Part shown: positions 23,046 to 35,228 of the stretch, in pieces | Layout: every line of letters starts with the position of its first letter | Numbering within the stretch: position 1 is the first letter of the stretch | Assembly: GCF_001949145.1 (NCBI RefSeq) | Contig: NW_019091740.1 | Location: 1-45,521, forward strand | Length of the DNA stretch: 45,521 bases | Direction of reading: 5' to 3' | DNA from: Acanthaster planci | Taxonomy: Eukaryota; Echinodermata; Asteroidea; Valvatida; Acanthasteridae | Translations under genes and position numbers: made by a program | Notes under the pieces: model-generated | Databases searched by the model: none | What the model was told of the DNA's origin: nothing | The model's input: the letters and a program-made list of their open reading frames with translations, nothing else

Positions 23046-23736
23046 ATTGTGCGAGTGGCGTATTCGCTTCGGTACACTATAGAGATGCCAAGCTGGTGTT
23101 TGTCCAGAGCCTGAAACAAAAGCCAGAAATAGCTTAACTATATTGAGTTATTGCTTGAAATTTGTAAACACTTCAGACATTTTGATGTTCATAGTGACAG
23201 AACCATATGAACGAGAATACCATTGCCAGTCTGACAAGGAATGTGCCAATTAATACACAAATTAAAAAACTTAATGAGTTGCAAAATGTGAAATATAAAT
23301 TCAATGAATCCTTTTCCATACTCTTATCATTTTATACCCCCTTCTACTGATGTGTGATGCCTTTAGATGATTGCAAATGGGATTTTATCAGTGACCCTAA
23401 TGTGGCTGCCTACCCTGTATATTTTAATTGAATAAACCAGAATAAATAAATAGGTAAATAAATGTGACAAACCCGTGCAAACTGAAAATAAAAACTGGCG
23501 AACAACCTGGTAAGAAAATATACATGTAGTTGTAAAATTTTAAAAATAAAACCTGTTTGTGATAACGGTTATTAATAATGCTCTGGCAGAACTGTACTTC
23601 GTATGCTTTTCCCAAAGTGGTATTTTTTTTTGGCATTGGCCAGCAACTCCACAGTTTACTGCATAGATAAAAAATACCTCTTGATGGTACACAAGATTTT
23701 GGATTATTCCCATTTGCACAGTCAAGTTTAAGCTAT

Positions 23737-24553
23737 CCTCACACTAGGCTTTGTGACTTTTATGTATTTGGCAAAATTGGACTTTCCACACTTTGCAAAT
23801 TAGTTGACAAAAACTTGCAATGACGTCTTAAAACATTAATGAGGTTCAGCAAACGTTCTCGTAGTTTGAAAAGGTGTGCACAGGAATTTTGAACACATCA
23901 AAAATTTCCAGTGACTGTCGCCATCCCAGATTTCTCACCAGATCACCTCAGAAGTCTCCAGCCTTTGCAATTGTCGTGCGTCAAGTGCCAAACCATTTCA
24001 AAATTGTCCCAGCTTTCGCCAGCTGAAAAGAACCAAGGCTTGAACCCTGGGCTGGTCCTGGGCTGGTCAGGGAAGACACAGGCCAGGAGTTGGAGCTGGT
24101 CTTGAAGGTCTATGCAGTGGTCCTGCAAGTTCATCCTGTCAAAAGGCTGGATGCAGACTGATGCTGACCTTGGTTATTCCAGGGGTTGTTATTCTAGCTG
24201 GTCAGTGGCCTCAAAATGTGATTCGTGTCACACAATGGTTGCCAGATGCTTGCGCACTGGTCTCTACAGTCGCACTGCCTTTATGTGAGTGTGCCGAGGG
24301 CACCAGACAATCTCAAAACCGTTGTGCGAATGTTGTTGACGTTGGATGAATATCTTGCCACTTTTGCCAAATTTGCAGTGCAAATAAGACCACAACCTGA
24401 CCTATTCTGCGAATTTTACACAACTGTCACAAGATCTTGATGCAAAACAGTCACAGAAAATTCCAAACATGAACAAGCTGCAGCTTTTCTCTGGTGAAAG
24501 TGCCAAGAACCCAGTTCATCGAGCTTGCTAAAGTCACTATCTCTAGTGTAAGG
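23737..24553. mobile_element. MITE-like element with imperfect TIRs
   Basis: CCTCACACTAG...GTGACTTTTA at 23737-23762 resembles the reverse complement of 24529-24553 (CCTTACACTAG...GTGACTTTA), matching at roughly three quarters of positions. The interior codes for nothing recognisable. The ends and the family are tentative. Confidence 0.4.
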
Positions 24554-24906
24554 CCGCCTTTAAGGTAACTTGCTGAGCTGACTGAGCATTTGTTTCTGAT
24601 TGGTTCAAATGTTATTTTTAGCTGAGGAAGTCAATGTGGTGGCACTATTTTCTACCTTGCATGTGGGTTACAAGGAACCCTCAGTTATTTCATGCAAAGT
24701 AGAATAAATACAGTATAACACATAACTCTCGCTTGTTTTTGATTGAAGAATTGACAAAACGAATATACATTGCTGAAGTTGCAACGGTTTTTCCACATTA
24801 TTAAATAAATAAAACTGCCAAAATACAAGGCCTTGACAACGATGCTGCTGGTCTGCTTGAGAATGCATGATTACCAACAGTCATGGGGTCTTTCATTATG
24901 TCATCA

Positions 24907-25064
24907 TCATGTTGTCATAAAGTCAGTGAAGTTGGTGGCATCGGTGGCATTGATGCCATCGGTAACAGCAGCCATTAAAGTGGTATTGGCGACATCCTGG
25001 ACGCCCCCTGGGAGAACAGTGGTAGCTGTCACTGGCACATACTTTTCCTCACTGTACAAAATTC
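24907..25064 (-). CDS. CNT nucleoside transporter, distal last coding exon F'
   Basis: An acceptor (CCATAG) is followed by GA, which completes the Gly codon split at the end of exon E'. The frame then runs 51 codons to TGA at 24907-24909. It starts GILY, as in the human CNT2 tail, and shares the pattern TTV-x-PGG with the alternative tail F. The rest is longer and different, with three N-glycosylation sequons (NTT, NAT, NFT). In human CNT3 the C-terminus faces outside and is glycosylated, so these sites would be on the cell surface. I see no AATAAA in the next 500 bp, so the 3' UTR end is unclear. The exon is confident from phase and homology; its use is inferred. Confidence 0.85.
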
Positions 25065-26203
25065 CTATGGAAAAAAGGAAAGACAGACCCTTGAATAGAC
25101 ATCTCCTCTTTTAATCTGCCCCGACTTGAAGGCACAGAAGAGACAGGTTAGTGGGAAGTTTTTGGGCTGGGCTTGTGCACTTGAATGGCGAATACACAGA
25201 AACCGTACTCTTGAACAGGAATAAGTCACACCTGTGGAAAGGGTTTTCAAGTCCGTGCCTGATTCTGAGGATTTTTCCATGAATATTCACCAGTTTTTCT
25301 CCCACCTTTAAACCTGAATGTTTCTTCTTAATATGCTCTCCACCCAGGTTTCGTCAGGCTCTTAAGCTACCATGCAAAGACACCTTGGAGCAAATCCTTG
25401 TGAGTAAACCTTAGTTCCATCATCCCAGTACATGTAAATACAAGCTTCAAAATTCAGCTTGTGCCACTTTGCAGTGGAAGGGTTATTCCTTTTCAGCTTG
25501 CTTCAGTACACACATATACCACTGTCTAAATCTCCACTGAATTCAAATTGTAAAGGTGAAATGCTTATTATAGCAATAAATTACATCCACTGATCAGACA
25601 AGAAGTGGCACAAACTACATGCAGTTGTAACATGGGCAAGTCATGATACAGTATGCCACCAAAAGGTTGCCACAGAAAGGCCATTTTTCAAGTTTAGGTT
25701 GACAAAAACATGGCCAACTCACCGTGATTTGCATTGGAGCGAATGTTAGTGGACAACTTGAGGAAATTGTTGTGATCGAAAGGGACATTCTTTACCTCTA
25801 AAAAACCTTCACCTCACAAAAAAAAAAAAAACCACAACCTCCACTCTTGATTTGATTAACAATGATACTCAAAGAATCCGTTCAAATCTTTGTCCCGGAC
25901 AAACACGGGGAAACATTTAAGTTCCCTATACACAGTGCAAATTGCTGACCATTTTCCCACATTGTACTGTAGAAAAGCCTCTCTGTGGCAACCACTTGGG
26001 GGCGCACTGAATTGTGAATCAGGCGTGTTACCTGCACTGATCAGGGCATATATCTGGATTGCCATGAGCAAAAGTGGAGGAAGAGTAACCCTGTACATGT
26101 AAGTTGTTAGTAGCACCAGTTGACATCTTATCTTTATCACAAAAAGTATGTGCTTGCACCATTTGGAGGACACATTGTTCATGTATATTACTTTCTTTTT
26201 TAC

Positions 26204-26384
26204 CTGCAATGCATGCAGTCATAAAACAGGCGATAGTGCCTGCCATCAAGGCACGCAGCACTACAGAGGACAGGTCTCGCTTCCTGGTGGGCGCCATTGG
26301 AGTCAGTCCGCCCAGCACCACACCCACAGAGCCGATGTTGGCAAAACCACACAGAGCGTAGGTCGCTATTACCTCAGAACGCAC
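26204..26384 (-). CDS. CNT nucleoside transporter, distal exon E' (duplicate of E)
   Basis: This 181-nt exon has a clean acceptor (TTTTGCAG) and donor (GTAAAA), phase 0 in and phase 1 out. It encodes VRSEVIATYALCGFANIGSV and the last membrane segments, ending TACIAG. GFAN-x-GS carries residues that touch the nucleoside in CNT structures. It is about 80% identical in protein to exon E (12 changes in 60) and keeps the usual RKRD after MAPT. This makes it somewhat closer than E to human CNT3 in this stretch. It is separated from F' by 1139 bp. It could be joined to exon D only if E is skipped. Confidence 0.92.
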
Positions 26385-29300
26385 CTGCAAAATATTTGTA
26401 CCAAAAAACAAATTCCACAAAATGATCAACAAACACGAAATTCTGTTTTCAGATCCAACACAATCCATACAAATGAAGCTACTTTTTAATGTTACGGGCC
26501 TTCCAAAAAGTTTGCATATTGAAGATTTACTCATCTACAAAATGCCAAAACTTTTAGCAATTTTTCTTTTTTATTCATCAAAGCACTTATAAGGTGCACA
26601 GTATCTAACAATATCTGGTCATTCAAAGGTGCTGGGAGTACTAACACATATAATTATTGTCCACAAAAGTAGAGGAGTTGCCAGAGATTGGATGGAAATG
26701 AAATATCCATGAAATAATCCCCAGAAGTTCTGATTGCCCTACGGCAGCGATGAAGTCTTGTGTCTGCCTGAAGATAACCTCTGAAATACCCATTTTTTTG
26801 TGTTCTGTACATCTATCAGCATTTAAAAAAAAAACCTTCATGGGGATCCAAACATTTTCCCCAATCCTGAAGTCAGGAAAAATCCTAACAAATCTCACCC
26901 CTGCTTCTTTGAAAAGAGCTAAGTAAGCTTTGGTAAAATAGGTGTGAATAATTAATAATAATCACGAGGCCATTGAGCAAGGGGTGAATTTCAAGCCAGA
27001 AATAACCTGTCCCGTCTTTTGGTGGGAGCCACCTGCATGTGTGCACAGGTTCATGCATGCTTGCCGCTGAGAATGCGCAATAGACTTATGCTTACAACTA
27101 GTCTGGTGGGTAATTCCAGAAATCAGGGGTCCATTGTTTTTTCGTGTCCTTGTCACATCCGACATATGATTTTGTAAGTTCAGAACACATTTTCTAATTT
27201 CCAAAAGTGATGAATTATACAAATTACCTGCCAAACAAACAATAATAGCTGGAAATCAATTCCGGTGATATTTCCCTGTCAAATAACACAGGTCAGATGT
27301 ACATGTAACTGGGACACAAAAATTTCAGACTTTTGGACCCCTAAATTTCTGGCAATTACCCTGGTGGGTGCACAGGGCACAAACTCAAATGCAGTTCAAC
27401 CTTCCTACCAGGCTGACCTTCCTCTGCCAGTGAGAGAGTGTGGAGGTGCTTCAAAGTCAGAGCAGACAGCAAGATTGCCCAGGAGTAAAAAGGCTTGGAG
27501 TAAACATTTTAGAGGTTTCCTTTTTGACTCTGGCTATAACAGGCAAGGAGTGATTGACCAAAGATGCTCGCGCACATCTGGAAATTACTTTGATAACACG
27601 CGCAAAGTATTACAATCTCATCAAATTTATTATTAATCAAAAATGGTACAGTAAATTCACACTTTCACAAAACAAGGTTTCTTGTGATTTCTATGATACA
27701 CCAAGAAATTAGAAAAGAGAGCTAAAATCCTAACATTTCAATTTACATTAAAAAGTTGTAAGGTGCTACAGTTTGTTTACTTACATGTAAGTACATTCTT
27801 TTAAAATGGCTCTTATTTTATACATCTCAGTGAGTAAGATGATCACATTAAAATAAAAATTTTGGCAGTTCCTTATGTCCTTAATATTTAGCTCCCTGCC
27901 ATAACATTGATGCAGACTGAAACTGAGCATATATACCGGAAATATGGACAAAAGACAACGCCCAGTATATTGACCTTCTTGTGCAAACCTACATGTTGAA
28001 CAGAGGTGTCTCATCAGTCAAATGACATTTATGACTGCGCACTGAAGCAGTGGAAGGACTTTCTTGGCAAACTTTGCAATATATTGTTCAGTGACATATC
28101 GCAATATTTTCTACATCTGTTGTTTACCGTGTGGAAGCAAGTAGAAGATGATCCAGTATCTTCTAAGCGCTAATACTTGACGGTCGGCCCAAATGCAACA
28201 AGATTCTTCCAAATACAGAAGGGTTTTGCAGGATTTTGACAGACAGAGAAAGAAATAGAGGGAGGCATGATTAAGTCCTTTTGTGTGTTCACTGTAGAGG
28301 ATTTAGGATTCGGGAAGGTTAGGGAGTGAGAAACTTCTACGGGAAACACAAAATGAAACAATCAGGAATCACTTTATATGTTGAAATTTTTAAAGTTTGG
28401 GAAAATGTCTTTTGTCCATATTTGCAAGAAGAAAACAAAAACAAGGACTCCAATTAAAAAACAATGTACCTGCCGTTACATTTTACAAGGTATCAATAGA
28501 GTGTGACTTATATTCAAACATTGCATTGTTTAAGTTGTGTCTTGTACATGCACATGAATTCATTGTTGTGGCATATACATGTAGATGGAAGTACTTGGAA
28601 TAACAGTTCGAGCAGCTCATATAAAACAGGTCAACTTCCAGGTTTTTATGTCCTATACAGCTCTCCGATATCTTATGACGATTGCAAGTATTTTATCTGT
28701 ACATGGATTAATAACAAACACCTCCCTACCTCCATAACCACTACATTTGTCAAAATTTGAATAAATAACTTCACTTGTTGAAAACTTTTTAAGTATAAAC
28801 TTTGAAAATAATATAAATAATCCTCTCATTTGAGGGTCAAGAATTTCAACGTCCCAACCTCTAGGTCTGGTTCCTATAAGCCAAGATGAAGCCATCTCTG
28901 ACTCTTGAGATGGCAGATTGATAACTGACCCTGAGGACTTAGTTTTCTCATTAAAAAAAAACTTGGCTTCATTTCATGACTTTAGACCCCCCCAGCAGAG
29001 ATACTCTTGTGTCATATGAAGCTCCATTGCCCCCCCACAAAGGCATTGCATTATTTAAACCAGCTTAAAAATATTCTTAACTTGTTTGCAACTAATGTTT
29101 AAAAAGAACTGAACTCAAATCACAAGCCAAAGAGGGAGGCGAAGCCGAGATTTGTGAAAGGTCCATATCTGTCTACTACAGATTGTCTCAGTTGCTGACG
29201 CCATCACACTGTACGTAAAAATTCTACTTCAAACATTTATCATACTTGTCTTCATGTGATTCGCTCTGATAGAAGGCAACCTTAGTCACAGCATCCTTGA

Positions 29301-32123
29301 CTACTCTCTACTTTTTTGGGCAATAGAAACATTCATTTGATTTCATGCTAGACCTCCAAGGTACATGTACATGTGAGTACACTTCTTAAGAGTATAAACT
29401 AAAGTGCATATCCATAATCTGAAAGTACAGCAAAAAGGAATGTAGAGGACGGAAACACCCTCGAAAGTGGGGAATTACAAATTTCATGTTCTTGAGGTCC
29501 CCTCCCCATTTTTCTGCCCCTCTGCACACAGATCAAGTTTGACAAAACTCAACTGGGAATAGCACACTAATCTATGTGAAGTGGCAACACAGGATTTTTT
29601 CCAGTCAAAACCATAACTGTCAGAGGAAGCCAGGATTAATCTTTTGTCAGAGCAAGTCACATATAGCACACTCCCACAATACAGTCTATTCACTCAGTGA
29701 ACTGATGAGCAAAATCTCCCAGCTTGCATTTTGCCACACCCCCTATAACCATAGGGCACAATCACGACCATCCACAAAAACGCACACGCAATGCTTGACT
29801 ACGTAAAATCATTTTTGAATATTTCTCCACACCTCACCCATTCCTTTGAAACTTTGGATCTAAAATGTTCCGCTTCTCACAGACATCTACACACAGACAG
29901 TCTGTCAAGCAAATAACGTCCCCATTCCAACTCCCATCACTTGTCATTTTTTATGAAAGAATATTATTTGAAAAAGCCAGCTTGGGAGTACGGAAGACAA
30001 AATTTCATCTGAGGAAATGTGCCGCGCATTTATTTCTAAAGACACTAATTACTCCTACGTGTAGGCTGAAATAAAATAAGGCAAATACCATTGTTTTCCC
30101 CAATATTATAACATTTTTATGCTTTCTAATTCCCTCTTAACATGAACTCCACTCGTAAAGACCACGAACACAGTAGTTGCTTCGTTCTCCCTCACTTGGC
30201 AGCTTAGCTAATCTTTTTTTATTTTGGGGAAATGCCCATCTGTTGATGGCTATGAAAAAACCCTTTAGGCCGACAGATCATACGTGCATCTGTTGGAGAG
30301 ATTCCTGATCCAGATTCTCGGCTATAACACTTCAGACATAGAAAATAGAAACTTATTTTTGGAATCCCTGTAATTACCTTGGTTATGTTTTTACGGTCGA
30401 TAAACGAATCAAGGGAAAATATAGGCTTTTCATCCACACAACTTTAAAGAGAAATGTCATAAAATGTCGGTGATAGAATGGTTTGCAATGGATCTTATTT
30501 GTGACAATTTTTGTGGCGCAAACAGGACTACTGTGGTTAATTTACCTGTTAATTTGAGAGATTTGTTTTATCAGCTGTTGTATAAGAAAACAAAACACAA
30601 ACTAGTGGTGGGAAAACAATATAACTTTTGGGTATCTCTCTGAAAAAATCTCCAAAGCAGTATTGTAGTTAAATATCCCGGTGAATAACTGAATACATGA
30701 TTTCAAGTCAGGCAGCAAAGTGGAAGAGTAGATAGCATCCATTTGGAAGCAAGTTACTGTGCAAATTATCGTCAGATGAAACAACATATGTACCAGTATC
30801 CTATCTCAAAAGAATTAAGGATTTGGACAATATAATTAAAAAGTTTAGAGGACTAAATTAATCTTATAGACGTCCTGTTACACACTAAGGCAGTAAAAAT
30901 TGTTCTTTAAAATTTGAATAACATTTCAATTTCTTTACAACACAGGGAAGACATGAGCAGAGATCCCCAACAATTAAAGGCACTTGGGTTGGTTCAATAT
31001 TCAAACTCATCATGGTGCATTTGAGTAGCTTTACCAACCATTGTAGGTAACTGACATCCCATCAACAATAGCAATACACACAGTACATGTACCTGGTCTC
31101 ACTTTTTGGATAATTGTTTGAATATCTTATTGTTTGACTAATAGACACAGCCCTACAAATCCCCAAAATATATAACTTTTGGCTCCAAATACAAGCTGCT
31201 CAAATGCACCTCGCAAGCCCTTACAAACATAGCGTCGTGTCCCCGGCAAAAGGTCGTAAGCGCGCTTATGCTCTTTTGCACAGAAGCATGATCACAGTAG
31301 AAAAATGTTCCCGGTAAATGGGCGTAAGAAACACACTCTCTTTATTCAGTAAAAATGGATAACATGTACTATAAAATCATCACAGGCTGTGCAAAAAGCA
31401 ACCTTTGAACAACTTATCAAACGACTTGGGAAATTTTTGTGTGTGACTATTTGCAAAGAAATCTTTATATTTCATAAAAAAGAACAGTTGCATACATATG
31501 TCCTTTTGCAGGGAAAATTTTCTTTTGCAGCGATTATGCTTCCTGACTAAAGGTCATAAGCGCTTACGACCTTCTTCCAGGCACCCGACGATGGGCTCCC
31601 TTTGTCCGGGATAGAGCAAACCCCAAATCTTCCAAAATATGCAAACAGAACCAACAATTTCCCCCAAAAAAGGCCAAAAAGGGGATAAAACAATGGTGAA
31701 ATTTTGCAGTGTTTACATTGGTGACACACAACTCCTTGGACCTCAGTGATTACGAAGCACAATTGACCCTTAAACTCTGCTTGCCCTATAGCAGACCTGA
31801 GTGACAGGAAGTACACATGTAACCTTTCAACTACCCTTTGTTCTCCACCATTTTTGTGTTGAAAGAGCAGTTCAGTGTTGAATGAAATACCTGGATGTCA
31901 TTCTTTTGGCAGGCTTTTATGTCAATAATGTGGGACTAATGCTCTTTTTGCATATTCACAATCACATCCGTAAACAAATTCTCATCCCTTTTTCCCCTGA
32001 ACTCGAAATCAATACACTCAAGATGCACATCATAATGTTAACAGACATTCCCCTTCAAGTATTTTACATCAGACAATGCTTGTGCTAGACGTTCAAAAGG
32101 ACGCCCGTCCGCTCATTGTTTTC
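26385..32123 (-). other. Interval between the two 3' cassettes
   Basis: This stretch lies between the polyadenylation signal of cassette E-F and the acceptor of E'. I searched it for copies of exons A to D by their signature words ([21 protein letters not shown]) and found none. It holds the palindrome at 31550 and otherwise no feature I can support. It is therefore intron for the long transcript, or intergenic if E'-F' is a broken copy. Confidence 0.6.
31241..31573. repeat. GGTCGTAAGCGC repeats and near-palindrome
   Basis: CCCCGGCAAAAGGTCGTAAG at 31241-31260 and TCCCGGTAAATGGGCGTAAG at about 31309-31328 are related units some 68 bp apart. At 31550-31573 the word AAGGTCATAAGC is followed by its near-exact mirror GCTTACGACCTT, giving a 24-bp palindrome with one mismatched pair. 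These are probably relics of one small inverted-repeat element. Confidence 0.5.
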
Positions 32124-32129
32124 TTTATT
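32124..32129 (-). terminator. Polyadenylation signal AATAAA of cassette E-F
   Basis: A canonical AATAAA on the minus strand lies 57 bases after the stop codon of exon F. It gives the proximal transcript a compact 3' UTR. Its presence means the distal cassette can be reached only if this signal is bypassed or its upstream exons are skipped. Confidence 0.6.
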
Positions 32130-32185
32130 AATTAAAAAGAAAGAATAAACCACACAAAATTCAACGAGACAGGTTTCCTTGGTTA

Positions 32186-32286
32186 TCATGTTGACGGAGT
32201 TGTCATGTTCAAGATGGGTAAAATGCCGCCGGGCACAACAGTTGTAGGTAGTTGCTCTTGTGCGTCCTGTGGTACATACAAGATGC
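32186..32286 (-). CDS. CNT nucleoside transporter, proximal last coding exon F
   Basis: The acceptor (TCTCCCACAG, after a long pyrimidine tract) is followed by GC, which completes the split Gly codon from exon E. The frame runs 32 codons (ILYVPQDAQEQLP..., with TTVVPGG) to TGA at 32186-32188. The first residues match the human CNT2 tail (AGILYVP). It is shorter than the alternative tail F' and carries one N-glycosylation sequon (NMT). Its phase also matches exon E, and a polyadenylation signal follows. I am confident that it is a genuine terminal exon. Confidence 0.85.
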
Positions 32287-35047
32287 CTGTGGGAGAGGAG
32301 GAAATAAATAGTTTACAAATGAATGACGTCAATCAAGTCTTTGATGATAGTACACATGTGCATAATGAACCTCTTTTGGGGGAAGTGTAAATCACACAAT
32401 AGGTAAATGTAAAGTATGACCCTTTCTGTGGAAATGAGGCACACAGCAAGTCAGTCTTCAAAGAATCTTGCAAAATATAAATCAATTTGAACTTGCCACA
32501 CTTTTCACTCACATAATGGCTATTTTCATTAGGATTCCAAACTAAGTGATTACATAAAATCAAAGAGATCAGTTTCATCTTACCAAAACAAACAAAAAAA
32601 CTTTGGCAACTTACAACTCATTTTTACAAAGCAGGTCACACATTCTAAAAAACCAAACTTTACGCCAAGTTTGATGAATATGGAAATGTACAACCCATTC
32701 GGAATTACTTAGTTACATTATTCTTGGTGACTACATTTTCTCCAAGTGCAAAGACTAATGACAATTGGTTACTGCATAGTTGAGGGTTTGAAGGAAGCAG
32801 ATAAGTCCCCAATTGAAACACACAGGAAAATAACCCCAGATCATTAACCACAGATATTGAAACTCAAGTTGCTACAAAGTTTCCCAAAAAATGTGGGAGG
32901 TCAGTCATTTGAGCAAAGCAGTGTTCAGTAAAGTACTCAGGCCCATTCTACATTGCCAGTGCATGTACATGTATGAAAAGAGTTAAGCGACCACAAACAA
33001 CCCCCCCCCAAAAAAAAACACCTTGCAAAAAGATGTGATTTAAAAAGTTCTAACAATTTTTTGTACGTAACTGGTGTACGAAAAAGTTGAAATTTAGACT
33101 AAAAATATACAAAAAAAAGAACTGAAATCAGCTGATAAGGTGAATTTCTCACACCTGTGTGAAATTGGAACCACTTCATTCACACACTTCCTGGTTGAAA
33201 TGAAGTTTGACAGGCAAAAAACCAAACATTCTAGCAATCAAGACTTTTGTCAACTGGTGCATGTACAAATGTACACACACCATATGGTGTTCCATACGTG
33301 CATGAAGCTATACATGTACAACTGCAACTCATTTCTGACTATATTATTAAAAACGCTTGAAATGCAACTTGGGCACACATTTTGATTTGAAATCAATCAT
33401 GTTCTAAAACCAAACAGGTTTTGCCGTGCATTGTGGAGTGAGTTTAGGCATACATGGAGATTTCCATGTTTTTCGGTGCACATATGTTTCAGAATGCTCA
33501 AAAGCAGCTACTACAATGCAGGGTTCTTCAAGCTGTGAAACAATCCTGGCCCTCCACTTTGCTTTCTCCAAAACCCACCAATGCTTTGAAATTATCACCA
33601 AGCTTTAAAATATCCTGCTGTCATGTTCAAAAGTCTGCTGCCGAGTTTTAAAGCTTTGGACCTGTGGATTTTACATTCCAAGTACACTACAGGCAGTTTT
33701 GGTCGGTCAAAAATCAAATCAAATCAAATTGTGGTGTCCATTTGGTAAAAGGTTACTTGGCTGGTAATGAAAAGCCTAAAAGCTGTAAATCTGTTTCAGG
33801 GATGTCAATGGCCACATACAAAAAGCTGGAGACAGCTAGCAAAGCGTTGAAATTTAAAAGTTTCCACAATTTTGTGCAGAGGTGTGCAAAAAAGCTAATA
33901 TTTTGAGTGAAAATCTAAAACAAACAAACAAAAAAGCATACAAACAAACAAGCTGAAATCAGCTTAAAAGCTGAATTCACACACCCATGTAGTACATGTA
34001 GGTTTAGTAAATTACATCTGCAGACAGTGCCCCAGTTATAAGGAGTATCACCTTAGCCCCACACGAAATTTAATTTTCAGAGTTTGAGGATGCTGCAATG
34101 AGTCACAGCATATGAATTAAGAATGCATGCAAGCTTTATTGCTTAATCTAACTTTGTAACACCAACCAAAATACGTGGCCATTCTCAAGGCTGGTGATTT
34201 GATTGCATTTTTCCCCCCGTGAATTCTCACTTGATAATTAGAAAATATAAAAATGCAAAAACCCAGAGCTGAGAATATAACACAAACATGTGATGAACAT
34301 GTGACGGTGCGTGAACAACACAGCACTCAAAGACAGGCCCTCTTGAAGCACACAATAAATGCATTAATTGATATCATTTAAGGTGTCCCATCCATAACAT
34401 GGCATTGTTACACGAGTGTCGCAAACCAAATTAGCCTTGGCACATGGACAACTGCAAAAATATGGGTTTCAATGTGCAGCCTGTGGTAAATCCCTTTGGC
34501 GTGAAATCTTGGAAAATGGCTGGTGTAAATGACCCTAACGGTAGATGTAAGTGGTAGGAATAAGTCAAGCTAGACATATAAGGCTCTGTGAGCAAACCAT
34601 AAGCACCAGTGCTGTTAGAACTCTTCGTGTGGTGTTCCCCGGACCAAGTAAAAAACAAACTCGCTTTCTCGTCCAGGTTGACCTAAAACAAGACAGGTCG
34701 ACCTTTTCACTTTTTTTTTTAAAGAGATGGCAAATCTTTAAGACAGTAAATGGATATTTTTGGATAGATTTAATAGATTTTCAACCCTGACGCCAACTCT
34801 CTTGTGATTGAAGGAATCTTCACCATTTGTTAGAAACAAACAAAAGTCGAAATACATGTTTGTTGCTAAGTTATACCTCCCACCCCTTCGCACACACACA
34901 AAAAAACGGGAAAAAAGGGATAGGAGAAACTGCTTTAAGTTTTTACTTGGCCACTGCTTCATGGTGCATGTACCAGTACATGTGCAACTAATTCTACACT
35001 CTACGAACAATCTAGGCCTTGAATGGAAATTTAGACGTGACACTTAC

Positions 35048-35228
35048 CGGCGATGCAGGCCGTCATAAAGCACGCGACTGTGCCGGCGATGAGCGCCCGT
35101 ACAGCTACCGAAGCCAGATCTCCCTTTCTGCTGGGAGCCATGGGCGTCAACCCCCCCAGCTGGATGCCCACCGAGCCCAGATTGGCAAAGCCACACAGGG
35201 CGTAGGTGGCGATGACTTGGGACCGCAT
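35048..35228 (-). CDS. CNT nucleoside transporter, proximal exon E
   Basis: This 181-nt exon has an acceptor (CACCTGTAG) and donor (GTAAGT), phase 0 in and phase 1 out, identical in length and phase to E'. It encodes MRSQVIATYALCGFANLGSV, then GIQLGG and the final helices, ending TACIAG. Against E' it has Q for E just before VIATYALCG, Q for V in GI(Q/V)LGG, and G for R in the loop RK(G/R)D, so a positive charge is missing. The substrate-contact residues F, N and S in GFAN-x-GS are kept. The gap to exon D is 6.4 kb and to F is 2.8 kb. Confidence 0.92.

Noticed and set aside
26028-26534. 168-residue frame taken as a whole gene
   Set aside because: Only 26204-26384 is exon. The parts on either side read through the introns.
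26204-35228. Two complete tandem CNT paralogues
   Set aside because: Only the last two exons are duplicated inside the window. The signature words of exons A-D occur once each, so a complete second gene is not present here.
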